NCBI GenBank assembly: GCA_945862065.1
Contig: CAMAWT010000013.1
Span: 1-64,000, forward strand
Source of the DNA: Flavobacterium psychrophilum
Lineage (GTDB): Bacteria > Bacteroidota > Bacteroidia > Flavobacteriales > Flavobacteriaceae
Direction of reading: 5' to 3'
Length of the DNA stretch: 64,000 nucleotides
The notes under the pieces are model-generated. The model was not told the origin of the DNA, searched no databases, and saw only the letters and a program-made list of their open reading frames with translations. Made by a program: the position numbers and the translations under genes. Below are positions 1 through 9,972 of this stretch, piece by piece; the first letter of the stretch is position 1; each line of letters begins with the position of its first letter.

Positions 1-651
1 ATAGGTAATATCAGTTATCGGCGTGTTGATACACAAACTTTGTGTTTCTGTTGCAGCTACCGAGCTTAACGCGATGCCGTGAACTGGGTTCACAGTGATG
101 CTTCCGCTTTCTGTTGCTACCGTACACGTATTTCCGGTTGTAGTTACATTATATGTAAATGGAGATCCTACAGCGTTTGTCGGGGTTCCACTTATGGTTA
201 ATATTGTTCCACTAATTGATGAAGTTACCCCTGTTGGAAGTCCGGTTACCGTAGCTCCCGTTGCTCCACCTGATAAAGTATAGGTAATATCTATTATCGC
301 TGTGTTAACACACAAATTTTGTGTTTCGGTTGCAGCTAAAGAGGTTAAAGTAATTGCATGAACTGGGTTGACTGTAATGGTTCCGCTTTCTGATGCTGTG
401 TTACAAGCATTTCCTGTTGTAATAATGGCATACGAAAAAGGCGATCCTATTAAAGTGCTTGGTGTGCCGCTTATGGTTAATGTTGTTCCACTTACTGATG
501 CCGTTACCCCTGTTGGAAGTCCCGTTACCGTAGCGCCTGTTGCCCCACCTGATAAAGTATAGGTAATATCAGTTATCGGCGTGTTGATACACAAACTTTG
601 TGTTTCTGTTGCAGCTACCGAGCTTAACGCGATGCCATGAACTGGGTTGAC
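1..651 (-). repeat. 93-residue (279-bp) tandem repeats in the adhesin
   Basis: Units run 651-373, 372-94 and 93 to beyond the edge, with an exact 279-bp period. Each starts with VNPVH, then A-T-E-T-Q-x-L-C, Y-T-L-S-G-G-A-T-G-A and ends near SGxIT. They look like Ig-like or putative-Ig modules. Bases 1-93 match 559-651 at 91 of 93 positions, while the middle unit differs at many sites. The array therefore seems to have a two-unit, 558-bp higher-order period. Confidence 0.9.
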
Positions 652-3600
652 TGTTATGATATATGAACTTGATGTTCCAATGCAACCGCTTTCTGTTGGA
701 GTAACAGTAACAGTTGCAGAAATAGCTGCATTTGTAGAATTCGTTGCCAAAAAACTAGAAATATCTCCTGTACCTGATGCTATTAAACCAATATTAGTAT
801 TGTTATTACTCCATGAATACGTTGCACCTGATGGTGAACTTACAAAACTAGTTACGGGTATGGTATCTCCTGGGCAATAAGTAACATTTGAGGGAACCGT
901 AACCGTTGAAGGACTGCTTACAACAACCTGAATCATCTGGAATGGTCTACATGTTATATCCGATGAAACTGGATTCGAAATTGCATAAACAAAATAAGTT
1001 CCTGCGATGTTTGGTAAAGAACCAGCAGTTCCTAATAATCCTGGAGTATAAGTCGCAATATATCCGGTACCACTTGCTGTTGGTGTTACATTTCCTAATA
1101 AAGTACCCCCAGTGTACATATTACTACCGGTTTGTTGCGTATTAAAATAAACAAAAGAAATAGAATTGGCAGCAGAATATCCTGTATCAACAGTAAAAGG
1201 ACTTGGTGTACTATTTGGACAAATGGTTTGTGTTGTCGAAGGATTTGTTATGGGTTGACAGGCTATCAAAATCAAGTCAAAATCTCTAGTATAAATACAA
1301 CTACCAGGACCAATAATACTCATATAAATTGTTTGTCCATTACTAAAATATGAACTTGGATTGGTTATTGGATTTGCTACATTTTGCGCGTCTATTAGAC
1401 TAGTATGATAAGATATAGTGTATAAAGCAGGAGCTAATGTTCCTAAAATTATATTTGTATTTTGAGTTAGATTAAAAACGTTAGAATTTTGAGAAATATC
1501 ATTTGGTTGTAACAACCCATCACTGTAAACATCAACTGTAACATCTTTTCTAACCTTAGTAATTAATCCACACGTATTATAAGTAGCTTCAGCTGTATAC
1601 GTAGTGGTGGTTGTAGGACATACTGAAATAGTAGTGTTTGTGCCAATAGGAGTTGTACCTTGTAACCATTGAAAAGTAACAGCAGAAGGACCATTTGGTT
1701 TGAACCTCCATGCTTCACTTGCAGCGGTAAAATTATTTGAATCTCTTCCTGGAGCTGCTAGTGAAGGAGGATTAGTTCCTCCTCCAATAATTCCGATAGT
1801 ACCTCTACCTCCTTGCCAATTATTACATGGAGTTCTATTTTGAACATAAACTTCTATAATATTTGAAATTTCATATAAAACTATTTGAGAAGTTTGTAAA
1901 CCTACGTTTGTACCACAAGAAAATTGACCAAGATTGACAAAATTTACAACCAATTTTCTACAAGGATAAGTACCAATAACTGCATAACTTATACTTTTGA
2001 TTGCTGGCAAAACATTTACTCCAGTATTAGTATCTTGATAAACACCCAAGATCATGTTTCTAAATGGAGAATCCGCATAACCTCCGCCAGGAAAATTAAC
2101 ATTACTTAATGGTGAATTAGTATGAACGTACGAATTTTGGCTACCACTATTTGGAGGATAATTGGTGCCAAAACTAATCACCCCGTTATCTCCAATTTGC
2201 ACCACTGAAAATGAACTTCCATAAAAACAAAATGGAAAACCTAAATTTTGTTGTCCAGAATAAGTATCGTCTTGATTTAGAGGAAAAAATGTATACCCTG
2301 GTTCGTTGGCCGCTGGAAGTGCCAAAGGACAATAAGGAATAGGCAGAACCGAATAAGAGGTAGTAGAGCCCAAATCAACAAATGATGAAGAAATGGTTCT
2401 ACAAACACCTGGACCAGGCTCACAAATTGGCACTAAAGCGGTATTAACATCGACCCCTCCTGTAATTACAGAGGCGCAACCATTAATATTTACAGTAACA
2501 GTTGTGCTACTTACAATGGAAGTGTTTAAACATCCAACAGGACTTGAATTAACACTAAAGATTGAAAATATAGTTGTTACATTAATAATAGGTGTTACAA
2601 GTGTTGCTGTTCCAGAAACGGGAATAACAACAGTATTAAAATTAGTATTGATACTATTTTTAACTAAAACTGTAGCGCCTGGTGTTCCTGTAACTGTTAA
2701 TGAAGTAGTGTTACCTGGACAAATTATATTGCCGCCCGATATGGCAGCGGTTGGCTGAGCAACTGGCGTTACGATTACAGATTTTGTAAAAGTACAAGAA
2801 ACATTGGTAGTAAACATTATATCATCTAATGCAAAATCATTTCCTGACGTATTTATGTTTCTATTAAATAATACGATTGATGCTAAAGTACTTGTACCTG
2901 AATTCCAAGTAAAAGTATGTTGTGTCCAGTTTCCACAAGCCATAGTGGCTGGGGCCGAATTCAATCCAACTGAAACCCCATTAATCATTACCTCAATAGA
3001 AGCTGGATTTGGTGTAGCTAACGTTTGAATCCAATAACTAAAAGTATAATTTTGATTAGTATTTACAGGCACATTTTGACCCCAAACTTTTAAATTTGGA
3101 ACCGTAGCGCCATCAGAAACTAACATCCTTCCTAGTCCATTCGTATGATCGCCACATGAAGTAAAGCCTGTGAACCATGAATTTGGATTTGCTATTACAC
3201 CGTATGCACCTTGTACGCCACCTGAAGGAACAGAGGTAGCGTAAGTATAATCAGACGTAAATCCAATATTATTAAACGTAAAGTTACCATTAAATATCAA
3301 ATTTTTGGTAATGGATACATCAGAAGAAACAGTATAAGTCGTTGCAGCTGTGGGACTAACTGTTGGATTTGGATTTGTTTGTTGACCTGCCAATGTTGTA
3401 TCTGTTGGCACTGAGGTCCATGTGTAAGTTGTACCACCTGAAACCGTTAATGCTTTTGAACTTCCAACACAAATTGCTGCATCTAAAGTTGTTACCAACG
3501 GATTTGTTATTGCACCCACATTAGCGGTAGCTATAGTAAAAGTTCCAGCTGTGGGTGAAGTAGCATCTGTAATTATTATTTTATAATTACCCGAAGCCAA

Positions 3601-4389
3601 TCCTAAAAAAATACCTGTAGTATTTGTTTGAATTGGTGTAGTTCCAGGTATAGTATATAAATTGAAAGTCAATGGCTCTAATCCTCCTTTTGGATACACA
3701 ACAATTGCGCCATCGGAAACTCCAATACAATTTGGTGTTGTTGATGAATAGGTAGCGCCTGTTAAAGGTGGCATCAATGATACATCATCAATGGCAAAGT
3801 CATTTCCTGTAGCACTGACATTGGAATTGGACAATTGAATGGTATGTGTTGTAGCAGAAGCTGTAAATGTGTACACTACTTTTTGCCATCCTGCAGCAGG
3901 TAAAGGAGCCAAAGAAGTTCCAGAAACTAATGATGGAGCTACTGTTGAGTTTACCGAAACCACAATGTTTGCTTGTGTAGCAGCATCTATTACACTATTT
4001 GAGATTGATTTAATCCAATATGAAAAAGTATATTTTGAACCTACTGTCAATCCTGAAACGCCTGTACCAGCACTTCCTGCTCTCCAAAATTTTGGAGTAC
4101 CAGCGCCTACTGTTGTACCGTCAACAACCATCATTTTTCCAGCACCCGAAGTATGATCAGTTGAAGCTATGAACAAACTGTTAAATAACTGTGGATTAGT
4201 TGTAAAAGCGTAATCGCCATTGGTTGACGAACCAAATGGAGCTACAACTACATTATAATTTGTATCATTTATATTAAAACCAACACCATTTCCGCCGGAT
4301 TCAAAATTACCATTAATAAGTAAATTTTGTGAAAAGAATGAAGGCACAATTAGTATACTAAACAAAAAAGTAAAAATATTTTTTATCAT
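1..4389 (-). CDS. Giant repeat-containing surface adhesin, 3' end beyond window
   Basis: The frame is open on the minus strand from ATG at 4389 to the window edge (about 1,463 codons; I checked samples along it and saw no stop). The N terminus is a signal peptide (MIKNIFTFLFSILIVPSFFSQN), so the product is secreted. Next come two similar jelly-roll or carbohydrate-binding-like modules: residues ~25-200, starting LLINGNFE and ending near DDVSLM; and ~365-520, starting NLIFNGNF and ending near DDIMF. Between them lies a stretch resembling SprB repeats (CIGVSDGAIVVYPKGG). Ig/PKD-like modules with TTYT motifs follow, then 93-residue repeats from residue ~1247. Flavobacterial proteins of this build are usually exported by the type IX secretion system through a C-terminal domain; that part is not visible here. 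Gliding or adhesion is inferred. Substrate unknown. Confidence 0.85.
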   Translation of the reverse strand, partial: MIKNIFTFLFSILIVPSFFSQNLLINGNFESGGNGVGFNINDTNYNVVVAPFGSSTNGDYAFTTNPQLFNSLFIASTDHTSGAGKMMVVDGTTVGAGTPKFWRAGSAGTGVSGLTVGSKYTFSYWIKSISNSVIDAATQANIVVSVNSTVAPSLVSGTSLAPLPAAGWQKVVYTFTASATTHTIQLSNSNVSATGNDFAIDDVSLMPPLTGATYSSTTPNCIGVSDGAIVVYPKGGLEPLTFNLYTIPGTTPIQTNTTGIFLGLASGNYKIIITDATSPTAGTFTIATANVGAITNPLVTTLDAAICVGSSKALTVSGGTTYTWTSVPTDTTLAGQQTNPNPTVSPTAATTYTVSSDVSITKNLIFNGNFTFNNIGFTSDYTYATSVPSGGVQGAYGVIANPNSWFTGFTSCGDHTNGLGRMLVSDGATVPNLKVWGQNVPVNTNQNYTFSYWIQTLATPNPASIEVMINGVSVGLNSAPATMACGNWTQHTFTWNSGTSTLASIVLFNRNINTSGNDFALDDIMFTTNVSCTFTKSVIVTPVAQPTAAISGGNIICPGNTTSLTVTGTPGATVLVKNSINTNFNTVVIPVSGTATLVTPIINVTTIFSIFSVNSSPVGCLNTSIVSSTTVTVNINGCASVITGGVDVNTALVPICEPGPGVCRTISSSFVDLGSTTSYSVLPIPYCPLALPAANEPGYTFFPLNQDDTYSGQQNLGFPFCFYGSSFSVVQIGDNGVISFGTNYPPNSGSQNSYVHTNSPLSNVNFPGGGYADSPFRNMILGVYQDTNTGVNVLPAIKSISYAVIGTYPCRKLVVNFVNLGQFSCGTNVGLQTSQIVLYEISNIIEVYVQNRTPCNNWQGGRGTIGIIGGGTNPPSLAAPGRDSNNFTAASEAWRFKPNGPSAVTFQWLQGTTPIGTNTTISVCPTTTTTYTAEATYNTCGLITKVRKDVTVDVYSDGLLQPNDISQNSNVFNLTQNTNIILGTLAPALYTISYHTSLIDAQNVANPITNPSSYFSNGQTIYMSIIGPGSCIYTRDFDLILIACQPITNPSTTQTICPNSTPSPFTVDTGYSAANSISFVYFNTQQTGSNMYTGGTLLGNVTPTASGTGYIATYTPGLLGTAGSLPNIAGTYFVYAISNPVSSDITCRPFQMIQVVVSSPSTVTVPSNVTYCPGDTIPVTSFVSSPSGATYSWSNNNTNIGLIASGTGDISSFLATNSTNAAISATVTVTPTESGCIGTSSSYIITVNPVHGIALSSVAATETQSLCINTPITDITYTLSGGATGATVTGLPTGVTASVSGTTLTISGTPSTLIGSPFSYAIITTGNACNTASESGTITVNPVHAITLTSLAATETQNLCVNTAIIDITYTLSGGATGATVTGLPTGVTSSISGTILTISGTPTNAVGSPFTYNVTTTGNTCTVATESGSITVNPVHGIALSSVAATETQSLCINTPITDITY

Positions 4390-4502
4390 GGGACAATGTA
4401 AATTAATAGGGGGCTAAATTTATTAAAAATTACCCAATAATTACATTAAATTAAGATTTTTTTAAATTTAAGTTAATACTTTCTTTTTACTCATATATTA
4501 AT

Positions 4503-4510
4503 TATATTTG
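4503..4510 (+). promoter_or_regulatory. Bacteroidota -7 box before folE
   Basis: TATATTTG matches the TAnnTTTG consensus of Bacteroidota primary-sigma promoters and lies 38 bp before the folE ATG, in the 159-bp gap between the divergent adhesin and folE. I see no convincing -33 TTG at the usual distance. Confidence 0.5.
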
Positions 4511-4548
4511 CAGCTAACAAATTTATAAACAAGATTAGTCAAATTGAA

Positions 4549-5220
4549 ATGATAAATAAAGACGAATTTAATGAAGAAATTGGTAATAATCATATTGCAA
4601 CAAACGAAGAAACACCTTTAAGAGCAGATGCTTTTGATATTTCTGATGATGTTAAAATTGAACGCATAAAAAAAGATATTGAACATATTTTAGAGACTCT
4701 AGGGATTGATTTGACCGATGATAGTCTGAAAGGAACTCCAAACAGAGTTGCGAAAATGTTTGTGAAAGAAATTTTTGGAGGATTGAATCCAGCTAAAAAA
4801 CCTAGTTCTTCTACTTTTGAAAATAAGTATAAGTACAACGAAATGTTGGTTGAAAAAAATATTGTTGTTTATTCGACTTGCGAGCATCATTTACTCCCTA
4901 TTTATGGTAGAGCACACATTGCATACATTTCTAATGGAACCGTTGTTGGTTTGTCTAAAATGAATCGTATCGTAGAATATTTTGCAAAAAGACCTCAAGT
5001 ACAAGAACGTTTGACGATTCAAATTGTAAGAGAATTGCAAAAAGTTTTGAATACGGACAATGTAGCGTGTATTATTGACGCTAAACACATGTGCGTAAAT
5101 TCAAGAGGAATTAAAGATATTGCCAGCAGCACAGTAACTGCTGAGTTTGGCGGTACTTTTAAAAATGAAAATGTTAAGAAAGAGTTTTTGGAGTACATTC
5201 ATTTGGATACTCAATTTTAA
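4549..5220 (+). CDS. folE: GTP cyclohydrolase I
   Basis: Converts GTP to 7,8-dihydroneopterin triphosphate, the first step of folate/tetrahydropterin synthesis, in the cytosol. The 223-residue length is normal for the family. A variable acidic N-terminal extension of ~45 residues precedes the core. Zinc ligands are visible: Cys and His in STCEHH (~residues 111-114) and Cys in KHMCVNSRG (~182). The substrate-binding stretch GLSKMNRIVEYFAKRPQVQE is intact. The ATG at 4549 is the only sensible start, with a -7 box 38 bp upstream. The gene is probably monocistronic, as a repeat element separates it from cysS. Confidence 0.97.
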   Translation: MINKDEFNEEIGNNHIATNEETPLRADAFDISDDVKIERIKKDIEHILETLGIDLTDDSLKGTPNRVAKMFVKEIFGGLNPAKKPSSSTFENKYKYNEMLVEKNIVVYSTCEHHLLPIYGRAHIAYISNGTVVGLSKMNRIVEYFAKRPQVQERLTIQIVRELQKVLNTDNVACIIDAKHMCVNSRGIKDIASSTVTAEFGGTFKNENVKKEFLEYIHLDTQF

Positions 5221-5249
5221 ACAAAAATATCTTATAAATACTACACGCC

Positions 5250-5395
5250 TAGCCCAGATTGAAATGGAAATCCTTGTGAAGGCAAAACATACATTTTCTT
5301 GACAGAAAAAAGCGACGCCAGGAGCTCTTTTTGTGGCATAGAAAATGATGTTTTGACAAACAAGATTGAAATGAAAAGCTGGAAATAGCTTCTAA
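5250..5395 (+). repeat. Dispersed intergenic repeat, long variant
   Basis: The folE-cysS gap holds a 146-bp element beginning TAGCCCAGAT and ending GCTTCTAA, the same end sequences as the elements at 8113, 8456, 23506, 30078 and 31240. The middle differs from those copies, so this is a divergent or separate subfamily. It sits just before cysS and would be transcribed in its leader. Confidence 0.6.
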
Positions 5396-5408
5396 AAAAA
5401 ATAAAAAT

Positions 5409-6887
5409 ATGTCATTATACAAAGAACAATCACTTAAAATTTACAATTCGCTTTCGGGCGAAAAAGAAGTTTTTACTCCCATTCATGAAGGAAGCGTGGG
5501 GATGTATGTTTGTGGACCAACCGTGTATAGCAATGTGCATCTTGGAAACGTGCGAACGTTTATGAGTTTTGATGTGATTTTTAGATATTTAGTGCATTTA
5601 GGTTACAAAACAAGGTATGTGCGAAACATTACCGATGTGGGGCATATCGTGGATGATGTGGATGATGGCGAAGATAAAATTGCCAAAAAAGCACGTCTTG
5701 AACAGTTGGAACCAATGGAAATTGTACAAAAATACACAGTTGATTTTCATACTATTTTGGACAAATTTAATTTTTTGCCACCAAGTATTGAACCTACTGC
5801 AACGGGACATATTATTGAACAAATTGAAATTGTTAAAGAAATTATTGCCAACGGTTATGGCTATGAAGCCAATGGATCAGTTTATTTTGACGTAGTTAAG
5901 TTTAACGAAACCCATGATTATGGGAAGCTGAGTGGCCGAAACATAGAAGACATGCTTGCCAATACTCGTGATACCGACGGTCAAAGTGACAAACGAAATT
6001 CGCAAGATTTTGCTCTTTGGAAACGTGCAGAACCTGAACATATCATGCGTTGGCCTTCGCCTTGGGGATTGGGTTTTCCTGGCTGGCATTTGGAATGTAC
6101 TGCTATGAGTACCAAATACTTGGGAGAAACGTTTGATATTCATGGAGGTGGAATGGATCTAAAATTTCCGCATCACGAATGTGAAATTGCACAAAATGAA
6201 GCGTGCACCGGTCATGCACCTGTAAATTACTGGATGCATGCTAACATGCTGACCCTCAACGGAAAAAAAATGGCTAAATCAACGGGGAATAATATTTTGC
6301 CCGGTGAAATATTTACAGGTGATAGTCCGTTTTTGAGTAAAGCTTTTGAGCCAAATGTGGCACGTTTTTTTATGTTGCAGGCGCATTATAGAAGTGTTTT
6401 GGATTTTTCTAACGATGCCATTTTGGCTGCCGAAAAAGGGTTCAACCGTTTTATGGAAGGCTTGGATTTATTGAAAAATTTAGAAGCTTCACAAATATCT
6501 TCTCTTGATATATCTTCTTGGAAGACAAGTTGTTATGACGCCATGAACGATGATTTTAACACGCCCATATTGATTGCGCAATTGTTTGAAGGCATCCGAT
6601 TTGTGAATGTAGTAAACGACAAACGTGAAACGCTCACGCTAGCCGATATCGAATTGTTAAAAGCTACTTTAGAAGGATTTTTATTTGATGTTTTGGGGAT
6701 TAAAAACGAAAAATCAACTTCGAATAATTCTGATAAATTAATTGGTGTGGTCGAAATGCTAATTGAGATGCGAAACGAAGCCAGAGCCAATAAAAACTGG
6801 GCATTGTCTGACGAAATTCGAGATAAACTGCTTGCTCTTGGCATCCAATTAAAAGACGGAAAAGACGGAACAGGTTTTTCATTATAA
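5409..6887 (+). CDS. cysS: Cysteinyl-tRNA synthetase
   Basis: Charges tRNA-Cys with cysteine. This is a class I synthetase of 492 residues, normal length. The HIGH-type signature appears as HLGN (residues ~44-47) after CGPTVYSNV, whose Cys is a zinc ligand; further zinc ligands fit [10 protein letters not shown] and [10 protein letters not shown]. The KMSKS loop is KKMAKSTGN (~287), a common variant. The anticodon-binding helical domain and a C-terminal region ending GTGFSL complete it. The yidD start follows after one base, so the two are probably co-transcribed. Confidence 0.98.
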   Translation: MSLYKEQSLKIYNSLSGEKEVFTPIHEGSVGMYVCGPTVYSNVHLGNVRTFMSFDVIFRYLVHLGYKTRYVRNITDVGHIVDDVDDGEDKIAKKARLEQLEPMEIVQKYTVDFHTILDKFNFLPPSIEPTATGHIIEQIEIVKEIIANGYGYEANGSVYFDVVKFNETHDYGKLSGRNIEDMLANTRDTDGQSDKRNSQDFALWKRAEPEHIMRWPSPWGLGFPGWHLECTAMSTKYLGETFDIHGGGMDLKFPHHECEIAQNEACTGHAPVNYWMHANMLTLNGKKMAKSTGNNILPGEIFTGDSPFLSKAFEPNVARFFMLQAHYRSVLDFSNDAILAAEKGFNRFMEGLDLLKNLEASQISSLDISSWKTSCYDAMNDDFNTPILIAQLFEGIRFVNVVNDKRETLTLADIELLKATLEGFLFDVLGIKNEKSTSNNSDKLIGVVEMLIEMRNEARANKNWALSDEIRDKLLALGIQLKDGKDGTGFSL

Positions 6888-6888
6888 C

Positions 6889-7140
6889 ATGAAACGGTTT
6901 TCAAAAATAGCTACACTCCCCTTACGTTTTTTGATACGCTTTTATCAAGGAGCCATTTCACCTTTTACGCCTGCCGCTTGCAGGTTTGAACCCACTTGTT
7001 CCCATTACTTTCTGGAAGCACTACAAATTCATGGTTTTTTTAAGGGTAATTATCTGGGAATCAAACGCATTTTGAGTTGTCATCCTTGGGGCAAAAGTGG
7101 GTATGACCCAGTGCCAACCAAAAAATGTACACACAATTAA
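6889..7140 (+). CDS. yidD: Membrane protein insertion efficiency factor YidD
   Basis: An 83-residue protein of the YidD family, a small peripheral membrane protein that assists YidC-dependent insertion. Family hallmarks are visible: [20 protein letters not shown], then CSHYFLEAL and the C-terminal [13 protein letters not shown], with the conserved Cys residues present. It begins one base after the cysS stop and probably relies on translational coupling. Pairing with cysS rather than the rnpA/yidC cluster is not unusual in Bacteroidota. Confidence 0.95.
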   Translation: MKRFSKIATLPLRFLIRFYQGAISPFTPAACRFEPTCSHYFLEALQIHGFFKGNYLGIKRILSCHPWGKSGYDPVPTKKCTHN

Positions 7141-7173
7141 GATTAATTTCACATGGTTTGACAAATTACTTAT

Positions 7174-7181
7174 TATATTTG
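7174..7181 (+). promoter_or_regulatory. Bacteroidota -7 box before lgt
   Basis: TATATTTG matches TAnnTTTG and ends 19 bp before the lgt ATG, in the 60-bp yidD-lgt gap. It predicts a very short 5' leader. A TTG lies upstream at 7158-7160, closer than the usual spacing. Confidence 0.5.
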
Positions 7182-7200
7182 AAAAAAAATACTACTTAAA

Positions 7201-8112
7201 ATGATTTGGAATCCATCAGAAGGAATACACATAGGTCCGATAAACCTACGTTTTTATAGTCTCATGTTTGTTATCGCTTTCGGTTTGGGATGGCAAATTA
7301 TGAAACACATTTTTGTTAAAGAAAAGCAACCCCTAGATAAACTTGATACGCTGTTTGTTTGGACCGTTTTAGCTACACTTATTGGAGCCAGACTCGGACA
7401 TGTTTTTTTCTACGATTGGGAATATTTCAGAAATCATTTATTAGAAATACTTTTACCAGTAAAATTTGAACCCGAATTCCATTTCACAGGATTTGCAGGA
7501 CTAGCTAGCCATGGTGCAGCCATTTCTGTAATTTTAGTTATGTATTTTTACAGTAAAAACATCATTCAAAAACCCGTTTTGTGGATATTAGACCGCATTG
7601 TAATTCCTGTTTCTAGTGGTGCTGTTTTTGTGCGAATGGGTAACTTTTTTAACTCAGAAATTGTAGGAAAAGAAACTACCAATACCACTTTTGGAATACG
7701 GTTTGTTCGTGATTATTTTAGTCCGCAAGACGCCATCAACAAAACCCAAATTCAAGATGCCGATGCAGCCTACAAAGCCATCGAAACCCAACCTCAATTT
7801 GCAGAACTTCTGGCTCAAGTACCTTTAAAGCATCCTGCGCAATTGTATGAAGCCATAAGCTATATTTTCGTGTTTGCCCTCCTCTTTTTCTTATATTGGA
7901 AAACCGAAATGAAACAAAAATTGGGTTTACTTTTCGGACTCTTTTTAGCAATTCTTTGGAGCATCCGTTTTGTGGTAGAATACGTCAAAGAAAGCCAAGG
8001 CGGGTTTGGCGATGGAACTCCATTTTCTACCGGGCAATGGCTCAGTCTTCCATTCATAATTGTTGGATTGTATTTTGTTTTTACATCAAAAAAAGCAACA
8101 ATTTCTGAATAA
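7201..8112 (+). CDS. lgt: Prolipoprotein diacylglyceryl transferase
   Basis: Transfers diacylglycerol from phosphatidylglycerol to the lipobox cysteine of prolipoproteins, in the inner membrane. At 303 residues with about seven hydrophobic segments it matches the family. Visible signatures are FTGFAGLASHGAAIS (the HGG region, here SHGAA), VRMGNFFNSEIVG (the conserved R-x-G-N-F-x-N-S/A-E) and HPAQLYEA before a C-terminal helix pair. The window encodes several predicted lipoprotein substrates (SOD, M61, Wza, DUF4369). A repeat element starts at the base after the stop codon. Confidence 0.97.
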   Translation: MIWNPSEGIHIGPINLRFYSLMFVIAFGLGWQIMKHIFVKEKQPLDKLDTLFVWTVLATLIGARLGHVFFYDWEYFRNHLLEILLPVKFEPEFHFTGFAGLASHGAAISVILVMYFYSKNIIQKPVLWILDRIVIPVSSGAVFVRMGNFFNSEIVGKETTNTTFGIRFVRDYFSPQDAINKTQIQDADAAYKAIETQPQFAELLAQVPLKHPAQLYEAISYIFVFALLFFLYWKTEMKQKLGLLFGLFLAILWSIRFVVEYVKESQGGFGDGTPFSTGQWLSLPFIIVGLYFVFTSKKATISE

Positions 8113-8215
8113 TTAGAAGCACAAAATCTCGTTCCAAATGACGTTTTGTCCCGCTATCGCCTTTATCTCCCTTGCCCTTCGGGACTTCGGGAGGATATCG
8201 GCTCTATCGGGGCTA
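8113..8215 (-). repeat. Dispersed intergenic repeat, copy A (reverse)
   Basis: Reads TTAGAAGCAC...GGGGCTA on the plus strand, so the TAGCCC...GCTTCTAA element is on the minus strand. It begins directly after the lgt stop and pairs with the inverted copy B 240 bp away. The 8113-8558 gap between convergent lgt and the helicase holds nothing else recognisable. Confidence 0.8.
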
Positions 8216-8455
8216 AATATGAAAAATAGTTTTTTAGATGACTTTTTGTTGAGTTGATGTTTTTGAGTTGCAGAGTTAATGGGTTTATAAAGTTTCAATT
8301 CTTATAGGTAAGAAAGTTAAAAATTAGTGCAAATTGGTGAAATTTGTGTTTTCTAAAATTGAGTATTTAAATTGTTTTTTTTTTATATATAAGTAAAATT
8401 TAGCTTTAGCATAAAGCCCTCTCTATTGCCTTTTTGAAATCTACTTTGTCTATTC

Positions 8456-8553
8456 TAGCCCCGATTGAGCCGATATCCTTGCGTAGTTTACGGAGCAAGA
8501 TAAAGGCGAAAGCGGGACAAAATGGCATTTGGAACGGAGTTGTGTGCTTCTAA
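8456..8553 (+). repeat. Dispersed intergenic repeat, copy B (forward)
   Basis: A 98-bp copy running from TAGCCCCGAT to GTGTGCTTCTAA, inverted relative to copy A. It shares the internal blocks GCCGATATCC, GATAAAGGCG and GCGGGACAAAA. It ends five bases before the stop codon of the minus-strand helicase gene. Confidence 0.8.
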
Positions 8554-8558
8554 AAAAA

Positions 8559-9902
8559 CTACTCATCTACTCGCTTGATGACATTTCGGGCAACTTCTAT
8601 TTTGAATTTTTTGCCTTTCATTTTTTGGTCTTTGATGGCGGTTAAAAAGTTGCGCACCTTGTTGCTTTTTATGGCTACAAATGAGATGAAGTCTTTGACT
8701 TCTATCAATCCGAGATCGGTTTTTTCAAGGTTTCCTTTTTGAAGAAAGAAGCCCACGATGTCAATTTTGTTGAGTTTGTTTTTTTTGCCACCACTTACAT
8801 AAATGGTTTGAAATTGCGGTGCTTTAGGAAGTTTGGAGTTGTTTTGAAGTTTCAAAACAGGTATTTCGTAGTTGATGTAATCCAGCTTTTTTTCGCTTTC
8901 ATGCAAGACAATATAGGCGGTTCCGGTAGCCAACATTCTTGCAGTTCGTCCGTTTCGATGGGTATATTCTTCCTCTTTTGCGGGCAAATGATAATGAATA
9001 ACGTGGTTCATTTCGGGAATATCTAGTCCGCGAGCTGCCAAATCGGTGGTGATTAAGTAAGGCACGCTGCCGTTTCTGAACTGAATAAGGGCACGTTCGC
9101 GCTCTTCTTGGTCCATACCGCCGTGGTAATAAGTCGAGAAAATTCCTTTTTCATTAAGCGTATCGCTAATGCGTTCAGCTGCATCACGATGGTTGCAAAA
9201 AACAATCGCCGATTCGGTGCCGATGGTACAAATTAATTCGAACAAAGTTTGTAGTTTATCTTTATCGGGAGCAACGACTTTTTTGGTATTCAGATTGGTG
9301 TTTTCCGTTTCATCAGTCAAAAAATCTAGCACAACTGGGTTGGAAACTCGAGTGTATTTTGGGATTTCGATGCTTGATGTTGCCGAAACTAAAATGCGTT
9401 TATTGAGTGCGTTTAACCTAGCAATAATAAACGACATTTGCTCGTGAAAACCTAGTTGCAACGACTTGTCGAACTCGTCCAGAACAAGAGTTTTTATATT
9501 TTTGGTTTCGATAGAATTTCGGTCGATGTGGTCGGCAATTCTGCCCGGAGTTCCTACTAAAATAGCTGGAGGATTGCTCAAATTTTTAAGTTCGGTTTCT
9601 AAGGAATGTCCGCCATAGCAAGCATTTATTTTATAGGAAGTACCCATTTTTTTCCAAACTTGTTCAATTTGAAGGGCAAGCTCACGCGAGGGTACCAAAA
9701 TCAAACATTGAACGGTATTTAATTCAGGTTGCAACAATTCGAATATTGGAAGCAAAAAAGCCAACGTTTTCCCTGATCCTGTGGGAGATAATAGCAAAAT
9801 ATTGGATTGGCTCAGAATACTTTCTTGAGCTGTTTCTTGCATTTCGTTTAAGGTTTCAATACCTAAATTTAGCAGCAAATTATTGGAATGGGTGTAATTC
9901 AT
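8559..9902 (-). CDS. DEAD-box RNA helicase, DbpA-like
   Basis: A 447-residue ATP-dependent RNA helicase. Motifs in order: a Q-motif-like MQETAQ, Walker A SPTGSGKT (~40), PSRELALQ, GTPGR, DEFD (motif II, ~143), SATS, then the second RecA domain with TTDLAARGLD and HRNGRTAR. The last ~75 residues (KIDIVGFFLQ ... GKKFKIEVA) resemble the DbpA RNA-binding domain, which in E. coli binds 23S rRNA hairpin 92. A role in large-subunit assembly follows from the family only. Motif II has Phe instead of Ala. Confidence 0.9.
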   Translation of the reverse strand: MNYTHSNNLLLNLGIETLNEMQETAQESILSQSNILLLSPTGSGKTLAFLLPIFELLQPELNTVQCLILVPSRELALQIEQVWKKMGTSYKINACYGGHSLETELKNLSNPPAILVGTPGRIADHIDRNSIETKNIKTLVLDEFDKSLQLGFHEQMSFIIARLNALNKRILVSATSSIEIPKYTRVSNPVVLDFLTDETENTNLNTKKVVAPDKDKLQTLFELICTIGTESAIVFCNHRDAAERISDTLNEKGIFSTYYHGGMDQEERERALIQFRNGSVPYLITTDLAARGLDIPEMNHVIHYHLPAKEEEYTHRNGRTARMLATGTAYIVLHESEKKLDYINYEIPVLKLQNNSKLPKAPQFQTIYVSGGKKNKLNKIDIVGFFLQKGNLEKTDLGLIEVKDFISFVAIKSNKVRNFLTAIKDQKMKGKKFKIEVARNVIKRVDE

Positions 9903-9972
9903 GGCGCAAAGGTAACATAAATGTTGCTATTTTGCCGAATTTGTTAAAGTCGAAAGAAATTCTTTAAAATGT

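Noticed and set aside
95..4156. Several plus-strand frames within the adhesin region
   Set aside because: They are antisense to the long open minus frame and have Val/Pro/Thr-rich low-complexity translations mirroring its repeats.
8113..8298. 61-residue minus-strand frame in the lgt-helicase gap
   Set aside because: It is a translation of dispersed repeat copy A.
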